Shown one piece after another: positions 25,561-34,367 of a stretch of 64,000 nt of DNA. A model generated the notes under the pieces. It was not told where the DNA came from. It saw nothing but the letters and a program-made list of their open reading frames with translations, and did not search any database. The DNA is taken from positions 124,001 to 188,000 of the forward strand of contig NZ_JAMBPP010000010.1 of NCBI RefSeq assembly GCF_023369855.1. The letters are read 5' to 3'. Every line of letters begins with the position of its first letter. Within the stretch, counting starts at the first letter, position 1. The DNA comes from Actinotalea alkalitolerans. GTDB taxonomy: Bacteria > Actinomycetota > Actinomycetes > Actinomycetales > Cellulomonadaceae. The translations under genes and the position numbers were made by a program.

Positions 25561-25971
25561 TCAGGCGAGCACGGCGGTGGCCTCGACCTCGACGAGCACG
25601 TCGGGCTCGAACAGGTGGGCCACGCCGATCAGGGAGGCCGGTGGCAGCGGGCGGGGTAGGCCGAGCTCGTCGGTCACCTGCTCCACTCCGGCCAGGAAGG
25701 CCTCGATCTTGTCCGGGGTCCAGTCAGTGACGTAGAAGACGAGGCGGACCACGTCACCGAAGTCGGCGCCGGCGGCCCGGAGCCCCACGTGGGTGCTGCG
25801 CAGGGCGTGGCCCACCTGACCGGCCAGGTCACCGGACGCGAGCGGTCCTCCGTCGGCGTCGCGGGCGGTCTGCCCAGCGACATGGACCTGCCGGGTCCCG
25901 GTGCCGATGGCGACGTGGTGATAGGGGACGGGCTGCATCAAGCCATCGGGGCTGAAGCGTAGGACGGTCAT
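25561..25971 (-). CDS. RidA-family protein
   Basis: ATG 25971 gives 136 residues. The fold signatures of the RidA/YjgF family are present: QVHVAGQTARDADG, QVGHALRSTHVGLRAAGADF, VVRLVFYVTDW and the final PASLIGVAHLFEPDVLVEVE. The Arg that binds carboxylates in true imine deaminases (usually R-x-x-V/E near the end) is not evident, so this may be a RidA-subfamily member without classical enamine deaminase activity. It lies just downstream of the TAP-like hydrolase on the same strand. Confidence 0.85.
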   Translation of the reverse strand: MTVLRFSPDGLMQPVPYHHVAIGTGTRQVHVAGQTARDADGGPLASGDLAGQVGHALRSTHVGLRAAGADFGDVVRLVFYVTDWTPDKIEAFLAGVEQVTDELGLPRPLPPASLIGVAHLFEPDVLVEVEATAVLA

Positions 25972-26036
25972 GGAGTCTCCTTGGGTGGTGACGTTCTTGT
26001 CGGGACGGGTTCCGGACATCGCCGGGTCCAGCCGCC

Positions 26037-27566
26037 TCAGGCCGGGCACCGGGTGTCACGGGCGGGCATGGTGCCGTCGACCAGGAACGAGGTGGTGATG
26101 TTCGTCGCGCAGGCGTTCTGGCGGTAGACGAAGACCCCGTGACCGCTGTCCTGCACCGTGACCAGCCGGGAGCGCTGGTCGAACTTCTCGCGGAGCAGAA
26201 CACCGCCGAGGTGGGGTGTGACGGGGTCGTGGTGGTTCTGCAGGATCAGGATGTTGCGGGGGCCGTCGTCGTCGACGGCCACGGGAGGTTCGCCCGGTGC
26301 GTGGGGCCAGAAGGCGCAGGGCGTGATGTTGGCGCTGGCAGCGCCGAACAGTGGGTAGCGCTGCCGGTCCTCGGCGACGGCCTGCTGGTAGGTCTCGACG
26401 TCCTCGGCCCACTTGACGTCGTTGCAGGTCACGGCCAGCAGGACGGACCAGGAGTTGTCGAAGGCCGACAGCCCGTCGGGGAGGGGCGGTGGGTCTGCGG
26501 GGGCGTCGGTCGTGCCGTTGCGCTCCAGCTGCTCCGCCACCGTCACCGCCGTCGTGTCGGAGCCGAGCAAGGACTGCCAGAGATGGGCCAGCGGCGCGTA
26601 CCCGGTCTGCTCGTACAGCGTGACGAAGGTCATGAAGCGGAACCAGGCACCGTCGAAGCCGTCGCCCAGGGGTTCCTCGTCGAACCGTTCTGCCAGCTCG
26701 AGGTAGGTCGCGCGCACCTCGGCCGATGAGCGCCCGAGCCCGTAGCTGTCGTGGCGCGCCGCCGCCCAGTCGGCGAAGTCGGGGAAGGTGTCCTCCACGC
26801 CGAGGGCGTAGCGGCGCAGCCCGTCGCGGTCGAGGTGGGTGTCGCCGATGTTGCTGTCCAGCACGATCCGGTCGGAGTGCTCGGGGAACATCGAGGCGTA
26901 CGCCGCGCCCAGCGCCGTCCCGTAGGACACCCCGTAGTAGCTGATGGTCTCCTCGCCGAGGGCGATCCGGATACGGTCCAGGTCGCGAGCCATGTTCGCG
27001 GTGGACAGGTGTCGCAAGTACCCGTCGATGTCGTTCGCGGCGCACTGCTCGGCCACCGTCCGGGCGGCCTCGGCCTGCTCGAGGACCGCGTCGTCGTCGA
27101 CGGCGTACGGCGGAACGGCGCCGCGGTAGTCCTGCTCGTCGGTGAAGCCGCAGCTGACGGGGGAGGAGTACCGAACCCCGCGGGTGTCCATCCCGATCAG
27201 GTCGAAGGCGTCGGTGACGTTGGCCGGGATGCCCCGCGCGACCAGATCCGCCGGCATCGCGAGCCCCGCCGTCCCTCCCGGACCACCGGGGTTGAGCAGG
27301 AGCACACCGCGCCGCCGGTCGGGGGCGGTGCTGACCTGCCGGGACAGCATGAGCTCGATCTGGACGCCGTCCGGGTCGTCGTAGTCCAGCGGCACCGCCA
27401 GAAGGCCGCACTCCAGCAGAGGGGCGACCGCGGCGACGTCCTGCGGGCACGTGCCCCAGGCGACCGTCGGCGGGACGCTCTCGAGGTCCTTGGACATCGC
27501 CGGTGCGGCGACCGACATCCCCGCCATCATGGTCGTGAGCACCAGCGTACGGCCCACGGCCGTCAT
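26037..27566 (-). CDS. Secreted TAP-like alpha/beta hydrolase
   Basis: ATG 27566 has AAGGA five bases upstream and opens a signal peptide (TLVLTTMMAGMSVAAPA). Upstream ATGs are less likely. The 509-residue product has the NPGGPGG oxyanion motif, IGMDTRGVRYS, the nucleophile GVSYG and a TAP-like C-terminal domain with HHDPVTP (Asp) and SGHGVF (His). This is the tripeptidyl aminopeptidase family of Streptomyces. It probably acts outside the cell on peptides or esters. A homologous hydrolase lies at 31589-33310 and the two flank the MerR and LuxR genes. Confidence 0.88.
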   Translation of the reverse strand: MTAVGRTLVLTTMMAGMSVAAPAMSKDLESVPPTVAWGTCPQDVAAVAPLLECGLLAVPLDYDDPDGVQIELMLSRQVSTAPDRRRGVLLLNPGGPGGTAGLAMPADLVARGIPANVTDAFDLIGMDTRGVRYSSPVSCGFTDEQDYRGAVPPYAVDDDAVLEQAEAARTVAEQCAANDIDGYLRHLSTANMARDLDRIRIALGEETISYYGVSYGTALGAAYASMFPEHSDRIVLDSNIGDTHLDRDGLRRYALGVEDTFPDFADWAAARHDSYGLGRSSAEVRATYLELAERFDEEPLGDGFDGAWFRFMTFVTLYEQTGYAPLAHLWQSLLGSDTTAVTVAEQLERNGTTDAPADPPPLPDGLSAFDNSWSVLLAVTCNDVKWAEDVETYQQAVAEDRQRYPLFGAASANITPCAFWPHAPGEPPVAVDDDGPRNILILQNHHDPVTPHLGGVLLREKFDQRSRLVTVQDSGHGVFVYRQNACATNITTSFLVDGTMPARDTRCPA

Positions 27567-27663
27567 GGATCCTTGTTGCATCGTCATTCCGATCATCGGG
27601 TCTTCGGGTCGCCGCGACATCACGCCGTGGCCTGGGCAGGATCAGGTGGGGGACGGGTCCGGA

Positions 27664-28530
27664 TCAGCGCGATGCGCCGACCGGCGCGGGCGACCGGCGG
27701 TGCGGCCCCCGTCCTTCCCCCCCGGTCGAGATGAGTACGCCCGGCCCGCGTGACCGGGCCGGCGAGTGTGACGTGGATGCACCGGTCACCGGGGTCGACG
27801 TCCGGTGCGGGGGTGCGACGCGCATCCGGCGGACCCGACGTAGGACGTCGACCTGTGCCGGGTTGTAGAGGTCGTCGACAGCCTGGTCGATCGTGAGTCG
27901 GGCGGTGGCGGCCGTCGAAGAGCCGGTGAGTGCGTCGAGCCAGTCGGGCAGCAGGGCGGGGACGCGGGCTGCAAGGGGCATGAGTCGTTCGGCCACGTGC
28001 TGGCGGGTCGTCTCGTCGGCCCCGGCGTCGAGCGTCTCGAGCTCTCGGGCGGCCTCGTCCTTCGGGCGGGCCCCCAGCGCGCCCACGAACTTCATGACCA
28101 GGTCCCCGTCGAGCACACGACTCATGACGACGAGCAGGGAACGGTCGGTGTCGGAGAGGTCCTCGGCACCGATCGCAGCGGCGAGCCCGGCCGGCAGGTC
28201 CATGGGGGCCTCGCGGGCCAGCACGTCGGCGAGCTCTGCTCGGATGCGCCTCAGGTGCTGGAGGTGGTGCGCGAGCTCCATGTCGAGGTGTCGCAGGGCG
28301 TCGTGAGGGTACTGGTCGTCGTCGCCCAGGTCGGCGACCTCGGTCAGGCTGAGGCCCAGGTCGCTGAGGCGTCTGATGCGCAGGGTTCGTTCCAGGTGGC
28401 CCACGCCGTACTGCTTGTACCCGTTGGTGCAACGCTGAGGCTCCTCGAGCAGCCCGACCTTGTGGTAGTGGCGCACCGCTCGCACCGTCGTACCGGCCAG
28501 CTGGGCCAGCTCACGCGTACTCCAGGCCAT
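27664..28530 (-). CDS. MerR-family regulator
   Basis: ATG 28530 gives 288 residues. The N-terminal winged helix is STRELAQLAGTTVRAVRHYH followed by KVGLLEEP. The effector part is longer than in metal-sensing MerR proteins and has no obvious cysteine ligands, so it probably senses an organic compound. It is divergent from the LuxR regulator at 28716 and upstream of the TAP-like hydrolase, which it may control. A perfect 12-bp palindrome lies in the divergent region. Confidence 0.85.
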   Translation of the reverse strand: MAWSTRELAQLAGTTVRAVRHYHKVGLLEEPQRCTNGYKQYGVGHLERTLRIRRLSDLGLSLTEVADLGDDDQYPHDALRHLDMELAHHLQHLRRIRAELADVLAREAPMDLPAGLAAAIGAEDLSDTDRSLLVVMSRVLDGDLVMKFVGALGARPKDEAARELETLDAGADETTRQHVAERLMPLAARVPALLPDWLDALTGSSTAATARLTIDQAVDDLYNPAQVDVLRRVRRMRVAPPHRTSTPVTGASTSHSPARSRGPGVLISTGGEGRGPHRRSPAPVGASR

Positions 28531-28650
28531 GGTGTGTGTGCTCCTCTCGGACGTCGGTCGTCGCTGTCCCCTGAGGCTGGCAGCAGGGGAGTGGATCCCG
28601 CGTCGGTAGGAGGCACGTAGTCGAGTCAGGCGCGACCCGCGTCCACGCGC

Positions 28651-28680
28651 ATCGGGGGATGCCCCCCGGACTACGTAGTC
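28651..28680. promoter_or_regulatory. Divergent region with GGGGG-ATG-CCCCC and GACTACGTAGTC
   Basis: GGGGG-ATG-CCCCC at about 28654-28666 is followed by the perfect 12-bp palindrome GACTACGTAGTC at 28669-28680, just before the LuxR gene. ACGTAGTC recurs near 28614 on the MerR side. These are candidate operators for the MerR or LuxR proteins. Confidence 0.5.
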
Positions 28681-28715
28681 TGAGCGGATGAGCAGCTGCG
28701 GCGCCGGGAGGAACG

Positions 28716-31478
28716 TTGAGCGGCCTCCTGGGTAGGCGTGCCGAGCGCGACACGATCGATCAGGTGCTGGCGCGCGCCGGGCAGGGGCGCAGCGGGGCGC
28801 TGGTGGTGCGTGGGGAGGCAGGTATCGGGAAGACGGCGCTGCTGGGGTACGCACAGGACAGCGCGACCGCGGCGGGGTTCCGAGTGGAGCAGTCGGTCGG
28901 CGTGGAGTCGGAGACATACTTCGCGTTCGCGGCGTTGCACCGGCTCTGCACGCCGTTGCTGGATCAGGCGGGTGCCCTGCCGGATCCGCAGCAGGACGCG
29001 CTGGCCATTGCGCTCGGTCTGCGTGAGGGTGGTGCGCCGAACGGGTTCCTGGTCGGTCTGGCCGTGCTGAACCTCCTCTCGGAGGCGTCGGAGGCCGGGC
29101 CGCTGCTGTGCCTCGTCGACGACGTGCAGTGGCTGGACCACGCGTCGGTGCAGGTCCTGGCGTTCGTGGCGCGTCGGGTGGAGGCCGAGGGGGTGGCGCT
29201 GGTGTTCGCCCTGCGTGATGGCCCAGGGGCCGGTGGCGTCCCGCCTCTGGTCGGGTTGCCTGAGCTGTCGATGGGGCGGTTGGCCGACACCGACGCGCGG
29301 GCGCTTCTGGCCGCGGAGGTCCGGACGCCGATGGACGGCGAGGTGCGTGACCGGGTCGTCGCGGAGGCGCACGGCAACCCCCTGGCGTTGCTGGAGCTGC
29401 CCCGGAGTGCGCTGCGAGGGTCTCTGGCCGGTGGATTCGAGCTCCCGGACGTCATGACTGTCCCGCGACGGGTGGAGGAGAACTTCCGTCGCCGCTCCGG
29501 CGACCTGCCCGCCGAGACCCAGCTGCTGCTGCTCACTGCCGCCGCTGAGCCGACCGGCGACCTGGCGCTCCTGTGGCGCGCAACCGTGCACCTGGGCATC
29601 CCGGCCGACGCCGCGGCCCCCGCGGAGGCCGCAGGGTTGCTGGAGGTCGGTACCCGGGTGCGCTTCCGGCATCCGCTCGTTCGCTCGGCGGTCTACCAGG
29701 CAGCCGCGGGCTCGGACCTGCGTCGCGTGCACCGCGCACTGGCTGCGGTCACCGACGCGCAGCTGGATCCCGACCGGCGCGCCTGGCACCGCGCGCAGGC
29801 GGTACTGGGTGATGACGAGGAGGTCGCGACAGAGCTTGAGCGTTCGGCCGGACGCGCGCGGGCCCGGGGGGGCTCGGCGGCAGCGGCGGCGTTCCTGCAG
29901 CGGGCGGTGGAGCTGACCCCGGGTCCGGGACGCCGGGCGCGACGGGCACTCGAGGCCGCCGCCGCCACGCACGAGGCCGGCGCGTCCGAGGCCGCCGGGG
30001 AGCTGCTGAAGGTCGCGGCGCGCGGACCCCTGGCGCCCCTGCAGCTCGCCCGCCTGCAGCTGTTGGAAGCGCAGATCGCATTCCATCTGACGCAGGGAAG
30101 CCACGTGCCGGGGATGCTGCTGGCGGCCGCCCGTGCGTTGGCCCCGTTGGACGCCGCGTTGTCCCGCCAGACCTATCTGCAGGCGATCGACGCGGCCAAC
30201 ATCATCGGAGGTCCCGGACCCGGCCCCAGCAGCGATCTGCGGGCGGTGGCCGAAGCCGCCCGGGACGCACCGCCACCCCCTGGGTCGCCGGGGGCGGCCG
30301 ACCTCTTGCTCGACGGCCTCGTGACGACGTCCACGCACGGGTACGAGAAGGGCGTGCCCGGCCTACGCCGGGCGATGGTCGCGTTCCGCGACGAGGCCCT
30401 GACGCGGCCGACGGGCACCGTCGACGACCGCCGCTGGCTGTGGCTGGCCAGCCGCACCGCGGTCTCGCTGTTCGACGACGACCTGGGCTATCGGCTGGGC
30501 AGTCGCAACGTGCGGTTGACCCGCGAGGCCGGGGCGCTGGACGCCCTCCCGGCCGCGCTCGTCACCCTGTCCGCCACGCTCGTGTGGATCGGCGAGTTCG
30601 CCCGGGCCGAGGAGCTGGCCACCGAGGAGGCCGCGATCACGCGATCGACGGGGGCCGTTCCACTGCCGTACGCCCGGCTCATGCTCGCCGCATGGCGCGG
30701 CCGTCGGGCCGACGCCCCCGAGCTCAAGGCCGCCATGGCCCTGGAGGGGACCGCGCAGGGAACGGGCAACGAGGTCACCTTCGCCCAGTACAACCTGGCC
30801 GTGCTGCACAACGCCCGGGGAGACTACGCCGCCGCCGAGCGCGCCGCGGCGATTGCCTGCCAGGCCCACGAGGTGACGCACAGCAACCTGGCTCTTCCCG
30901 AGTTCATCGAGGCGGCGTCCCGCGGCGGTCACCCCGAGCGTGCGGCAGCCGCACTGGACCAGCTCAGCTCGCGGGCCCGCGCCAGCGGCACCGAGTGGGC
31001 GCTCGGGCTGGCCGCGCAGTCGCGCGCGCTGGCCAGCACCGGTCCTGGCGCCGAGGAGCACTACCGCGAGGCCGTGGAACGGCTCGGGCGCTGCCGGATG
31101 GCCGCCTACCGCGCTCGCGCCCACCTGGTCTTCGGCGAGTGGCTGTGCCGAGAGGGCCGTGCTCACGACGCGCGTGACCACCTGCTCACGGCCCACGAGA
31201 TGCTCTCGGACATGGGCGCAGAGGCGTTCGCCGAGCGCGCCGCCCGTGAGCTCCGTGCCACGGGCGAGCACCCCCGGGGACGGACCGCCCAGCCGACCGA
31301 CGCGCTGACCGCCCAGGAGCTGCACATCGCGAGGATCGTGGCCACGGGGGGGACGTCGCGCGAGGTAGGTGCGCAGCTGTTCCTGAGCCCCCGCACGATC
31401 GAGACCCACCTGCGCAACATCTTCCGCAAGCTGGGCATCACGTCCCGCCAGCAGCTCGGGCAGCTGCGGCTGCCCTGA
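28716..31478 (+). CDS. Large ATP-binding LuxR-family regulator (LAL), copy 1
   Basis: TTG 28716 follows GGAGGA, giving 920 residues. Walker A is GEAGIGKTALL (about residues 33-43), Walker B is LLCLVDDVQWLD, then a winged-helix/TPR-like middle region rich in alanine, and a C-terminal LuxR helix-turn-helix (LTAQELHIARIVATGGTSRE, then LSPRTIETHLRNIFRKLGI). Proteins of this MalT-like class couple ATP and ligand binding to DNA binding. It is closely similar throughout to the protein at 34368-37115. The secreted hydrolase gene that follows on the same strand is a likely target. Confidence 0.9.
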   Translation: MSGLLGRRAERDTIDQVLARAGQGRSGALVVRGEAGIGKTALLGYAQDSATAAGFRVEQSVGVESETYFAFAALHRLCTPLLDQAGALPDPQQDALAIALGLREGGAPNGFLVGLAVLNLLSEASEAGPLLCLVDDVQWLDHASVQVLAFVARRVEAEGVALVFALRDGPGAGGVPPLVGLPELSMGRLADTDARALLAAEVRTPMDGEVRDRVVAEAHGNPLALLELPRSALRGSLAGGFELPDVMTVPRRVEENFRRRSGDLPAETQLLLLTAAAEPTGDLALLWRATVHLGIPADAAAPAEAAGLLEVGTRVRFRHPLVRSAVYQAAAGSDLRRVHRALAAVTDAQLDPDRRAWHRAQAVLGDDEEVATELERSAGRARARGGSAAAAAFLQRAVELTPGPGRRARRALEAAAATHEAGASEAAGELLKVAARGPLAPLQLARLQLLEAQIAFHLTQGSHVPGMLLAAARALAPLDAALSRQTYLQAIDAANIIGGPGPGPSSDLRAVAEAARDAPPPPGSPGAADLLLDGLVTTSTHGYEKGVPGLRRAMVAFRDEALTRPTGTVDDRRWLWLASRTAVSLFDDDLGYRLGSRNVRLTREAGALDALPAALVTLSATLVWIGEFARAEELATEEAAITRSTGAVPLPYARLMLAAWRGRRADAPELKAAMALEGTAQGTGNEVTFAQYNLAVLHNARGDYAAAERAAAIACQAHEVTHSNLALPEFIEAASRGGHPERAAAALDQLSSRARASGTEWALGLAAQSRALASTGPGAEEHYREAVERLGRCRMAAYRARAHLVFGEWLCREGRAHDARDHLLTAHEMLSDMGAEAFAERAARELRATGEHPRGRTAQPTDALTAQELHIARIVATGGTSREVGAQLFLSPRTIETHLRNIFRKLGITSRQQLGQLRLP

Positions 31479-31588
31479 CCCCCTCGGGGACGGTCCCTGC
31501 TGGGGTGGGGCTTGAGCATGCCCCAGCGGCAGCGTGTTCTCTGTGCAGAGGCATCCCGCCGTCACGACCGACCGCGCAGGAGAACCTC

Positions 31589-33310
31589 ATGAGAAGAACC
31601 GCGAGCGCCGTCACCGCCGCAGCACTGACCACCGCGCTCTTGACCACCGGCGCGGTCGTCGGCCCGGCTGTATCCCCACCGGGCCCGGGGCCGGTCCTGT
31701 CAGAGGTGGCGGCGGTGGCCTGGGGGCCCTGCGCGGTCCCCGACCTCCCCGACGTCCCGGCCACCTACCAGTGCGCCACCTACGACGTCCCGCTCGACCA
31801 CGCGGACCCTTCAGGACCGACCATTGAGCTCGCTCTGATCCGCAGGCCCGCCGACGACCCCGACGCCCGGCAGGGCTCGCTGTTCGTGAACTTCGGCGGG
31901 CCCGGTGCCGACGCGGTCTCGTCCATCGCGCTCGTCGGTGAGACCTACTTCGCCCCGGCGGTCACCGCGGAGTTCGACGTCATCGGCATGGACCCCCGTG
32001 GCATCGGGCGGAGCACGCCGTTGCAGTGCGTCGGGCCCGAGGACGACCCCGCCGACTACTTCACCGCGTTCGTCTGGCCGGAGTCCGCCCGCGACCTGCG
32101 CACCGTCCGCGACGTCAACGCCGCGCTGGACGCCAGGTGCGTGGCCGAGGGAGGACCGCTGCGCGACCACATGTCCACCACCGCGGTCGCCGACGACCTG
32201 GACCTGCTGCGCCGCGCCGTGGGTGACGAGCAGCTGACCTACGTCGGCTACTCCTACGGGTCCTACCTGGGGGCCGTGTACGCCAACCGGTACCCCGACA
32301 AGGTCGGGGCGCTCGTGGTCGACGGCGTCGTGGACCCCGTGGACTGGACCACCGGGCGGGACGTTGACGGCACCCGGGTTCCCATCTTCGCCCGGATGAA
32401 CAGCGACGACGGCGCCCAGGCCACGCTGGAGGAGTTCTTCCGCCTGTGCGACGAGGCCGGCGCCGAGCGCTGCGCCTTCTCCGGGCCGGGGGAGGCCTCG
32501 GCGTCGGACAGGTTTGACGCGCTGTACGAACGGCTGCGGGTCGAGCCGGTCCTCGACCCCGGCACGGGGATGCTGCTGAACCACCAGCTGCTGGCGGCCC
32601 TCACGCGGTCGGGGCTGGACAATTCCCCCACGTGGCACCGGCTCGCCCAGAGCCTGGCGGGCTACGAGCAGCTCGCCTCGGGTGCGCCCGGAGCGACGCC
32701 CACCGACGCAGCGGGTGCCACCGGGCGGTCCGCGGCCGACGCGCTCCCGTCCCAGGTGCTCGCGCGCGAGCAGCTCGGCGCGGTGGCCTGCCTCGACGGC
32801 GTCACGCCGGACCGGGTGAGTGACTGGAAGCGAGCCGAGGTCTCGCAGGGGGTCGGCTACTTCGGGCCGTTGTGGACGTGGATCGACCAGCAGTGCATGT
32901 CCTGGTCGGCCGAGGACGTCGACCGATACCAGGGTCCCTGGGACGCCCTCACCGCCAACCCCGTCCTGGTCGTGAGCACGAGGTTCGACCCGGCCACCGA
33001 CTACTCCGGCGCCCTCGCCCTGCACGCCGAGCTGCCGTCCTCACGGCTGCTGACGGTGGAGGGCTGGGGCCACAGCAGCACGGGCCTGTCGGCCTGCGCG
33101 GACGCGGTGACGACCGAGTACCTGCTGACGCGGCAGGTGCCGAAGGAGGACGTGGTCTGTACGCAGGACATCGACCCCTTCCCCAGCGCGGCGCAGGTCC
33201 GGGCGTCGGCCGCAGACCCCGACGCCCTGGCGCGTTCGGAGCGCCGTGAGGGCGTCCTGCGCGCCATCGGCTCTCCCCTCGGGGCTGTGTCGGGGTCTCT
33301 GGGCGAGTAG
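31589..33310 (+). CDS. Secreted TAP-like alpha/beta hydrolase, second copy
   Basis: ATG 31589 after CAGGAGAA begins a signal peptide (MRRTASAVTAAALTTALLTT). The 573-residue product has NFGGPGADA, IGMDPRGIGRS, the nucleophile GYSYGSYLG and the terminal VEGWGHSS histidine region of the TAP-like family. It shares the domain plan of the hydrolase at 26037-27566. It follows the LuxR gene by 110 bp, and an inverted GGGGC/GCCCC pair at 31507-31524 lies between them. Confidence 0.87.
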   Translation: MRRTASAVTAAALTTALLTTGAVVGPAVSPPGPGPVLSEVAAVAWGPCAVPDLPDVPATYQCATYDVPLDHADPSGPTIELALIRRPADDPDARQGSLFVNFGGPGADAVSSIALVGETYFAPAVTAEFDVIGMDPRGIGRSTPLQCVGPEDDPADYFTAFVWPESARDLRTVRDVNAALDARCVAEGGPLRDHMSTTAVADDLDLLRRAVGDEQLTYVGYSYGSYLGAVYANRYPDKVGALVVDGVVDPVDWTTGRDVDGTRVPIFARMNSDDGAQATLEEFFRLCDEAGAERCAFSGPGEASASDRFDALYERLRVEPVLDPGTGMLLNHQLLAALTRSGLDNSPTWHRLAQSLAGYEQLASGAPGATPTDAAGATGRSAADALPSQVLAREQLGAVACLDGVTPDRVSDWKRAEVSQGVGYFGPLWTWIDQQCMSWSAEDVDRYQGPWDALTANPVLVVSTRFDPATDYSGALALHAELPSSRLLTVEGWGHSSTGLSACADAVTTEYLLTRQVPKEDVVCTQDIDPFPSAAQVRASAADPDALARSERREGVLRAIGSPLGAVSGSLGE

Positions 33311-33368
33311 GAGGCATGACCTGTCGATGCAGGGACGCTGATCGGATCTCAACACCACAGGAGAGCAC

Positions 33369-34322
33369 ATGCGAGCGATGGTCGTCGACCGGACCAGTCC
33401 ACAGAACCTGCGGATCGCCGAGGTGGATGACCCGGTTCCAGGACCCCACGAGGTGCTGGCCAGGATCGCGGCGGCCTCGCTCAACCCCGGGGAGATCGCC
33501 CACGCCCAGGGGTCGCGGACCATCGGACTGCGTCCCGCGCCCGACGGGACCGTTCTGGGTGCCGATGCTGCAGGTACCGTGGTGCGGGCTGCGTCCGATG
33601 GCAGCGGTCCCGAGGCCGGCACCTCTGTGGTGACGATGGGCTCCAGCGGTGGTTGGGCCGAGCTGCGGGCCGTCTCGACCTCGATGCTCGGAGCAGTCCC
33701 CGCGGGCGCCGACCTCGGAGCAGTGAGCACCGTCCCCGTCGCCGGGCTCAGCGCGCTCCGGGGCCTCAGGCGCATCGGCGAGCTCCTCGGCAGGCGAGTG
33801 CTCGTCACGGGGGCCAGCGGCGGCGTTGGACGTTACGCGGTCCAGCTGGCCTCCCTCGCCGGTGCCGAGGTGGTCGCGCTGAGCGGGAACCGGGACCGTC
33901 ATGGGGCGTCGCTGAGGGCATTGGGTGCCACCGACGTGGTGTCCCGGGTCGAGGACGTGAAGGGCCTGGTGGACGGCGTTCTCGACCAGGTAGGCGGACG
34001 CCACCTGGTCGAGGCCTTCGACAAGCTGTCCCCGCACGGGACGCTCGTCTCCGTCGGGCACGCCGCAGGGGAGGACGAGACCTTCCCGTTCGGACTCATG
34101 TTCGGCGATGACGGGCGTCACGACCGATCGGTCGTGACGTTCTTCCTCGGTGCGCACAGCGACTTCCAGGACGACCTCGGGTGGTTGGCCCGACAGGTGG
34201 CAGCGGGGCGGCTCGATGCAGGGATCGTCTGGCGCGAGGACTGGACCCAGGTCGACGACGCCGTCGCAGCGATGGCTGAGCGCAGGCTCGGAGGCAAGGC
34301 TGTCATCGAGATCTGTCCCTGA
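33369..34322 (+). CDS. Zinc-independent MDR oxidoreductase
   Basis: ATG 33369 with AGGAGA just upstream gives 317 residues of the medium-chain reductase family. It has the GroES-like part (VLARIAAASLNPGEIAHAQG), a GADAAGTVV turn, the Rossmann motif VLVTGASGGVGRYAVQLAS and the ending GGKAVIEI. No zinc ligands are seen, so a quinone- or enone-reductase-type activity is likely. It is transcribed with the hydrolase upstream, 58 bp away, and convergent with the second LuxR gene. Confidence 0.87.
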   Translation: MRAMVVDRTSPQNLRIAEVDDPVPGPHEVLARIAAASLNPGEIAHAQGSRTIGLRPAPDGTVLGADAAGTVVRAASDGSGPEAGTSVVTMGSSGGWAELRAVSTSMLGAVPAGADLGAVSTVPVAGLSALRGLRRIGELLGRRVLVTGASGGVGRYAVQLASLAGAEVVALSGNRDRHGASLRALGATDVVSRVEDVKGLVDGVLDQVGGRHLVEAFDKLSPHGTLVSVGHAAGEDETFPFGLMFGDDGRHDRSVVTFFLGAHSDFQDDLGWLARQVAAGRLDAGIVWREDWTQVDDAVAAMAERRLGGKAVIEICP

Positions 34323-34367
34323 GCCCGCCATCCGACGCCGGGCCGGCGGTCGTCACCGCATCGATGG

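Noticed and set aside
28671-30338. 555-residue minus-strand frame opposite the first LuxR gene
   Set aside because: Same antisense effect. No recognisable domain or start.
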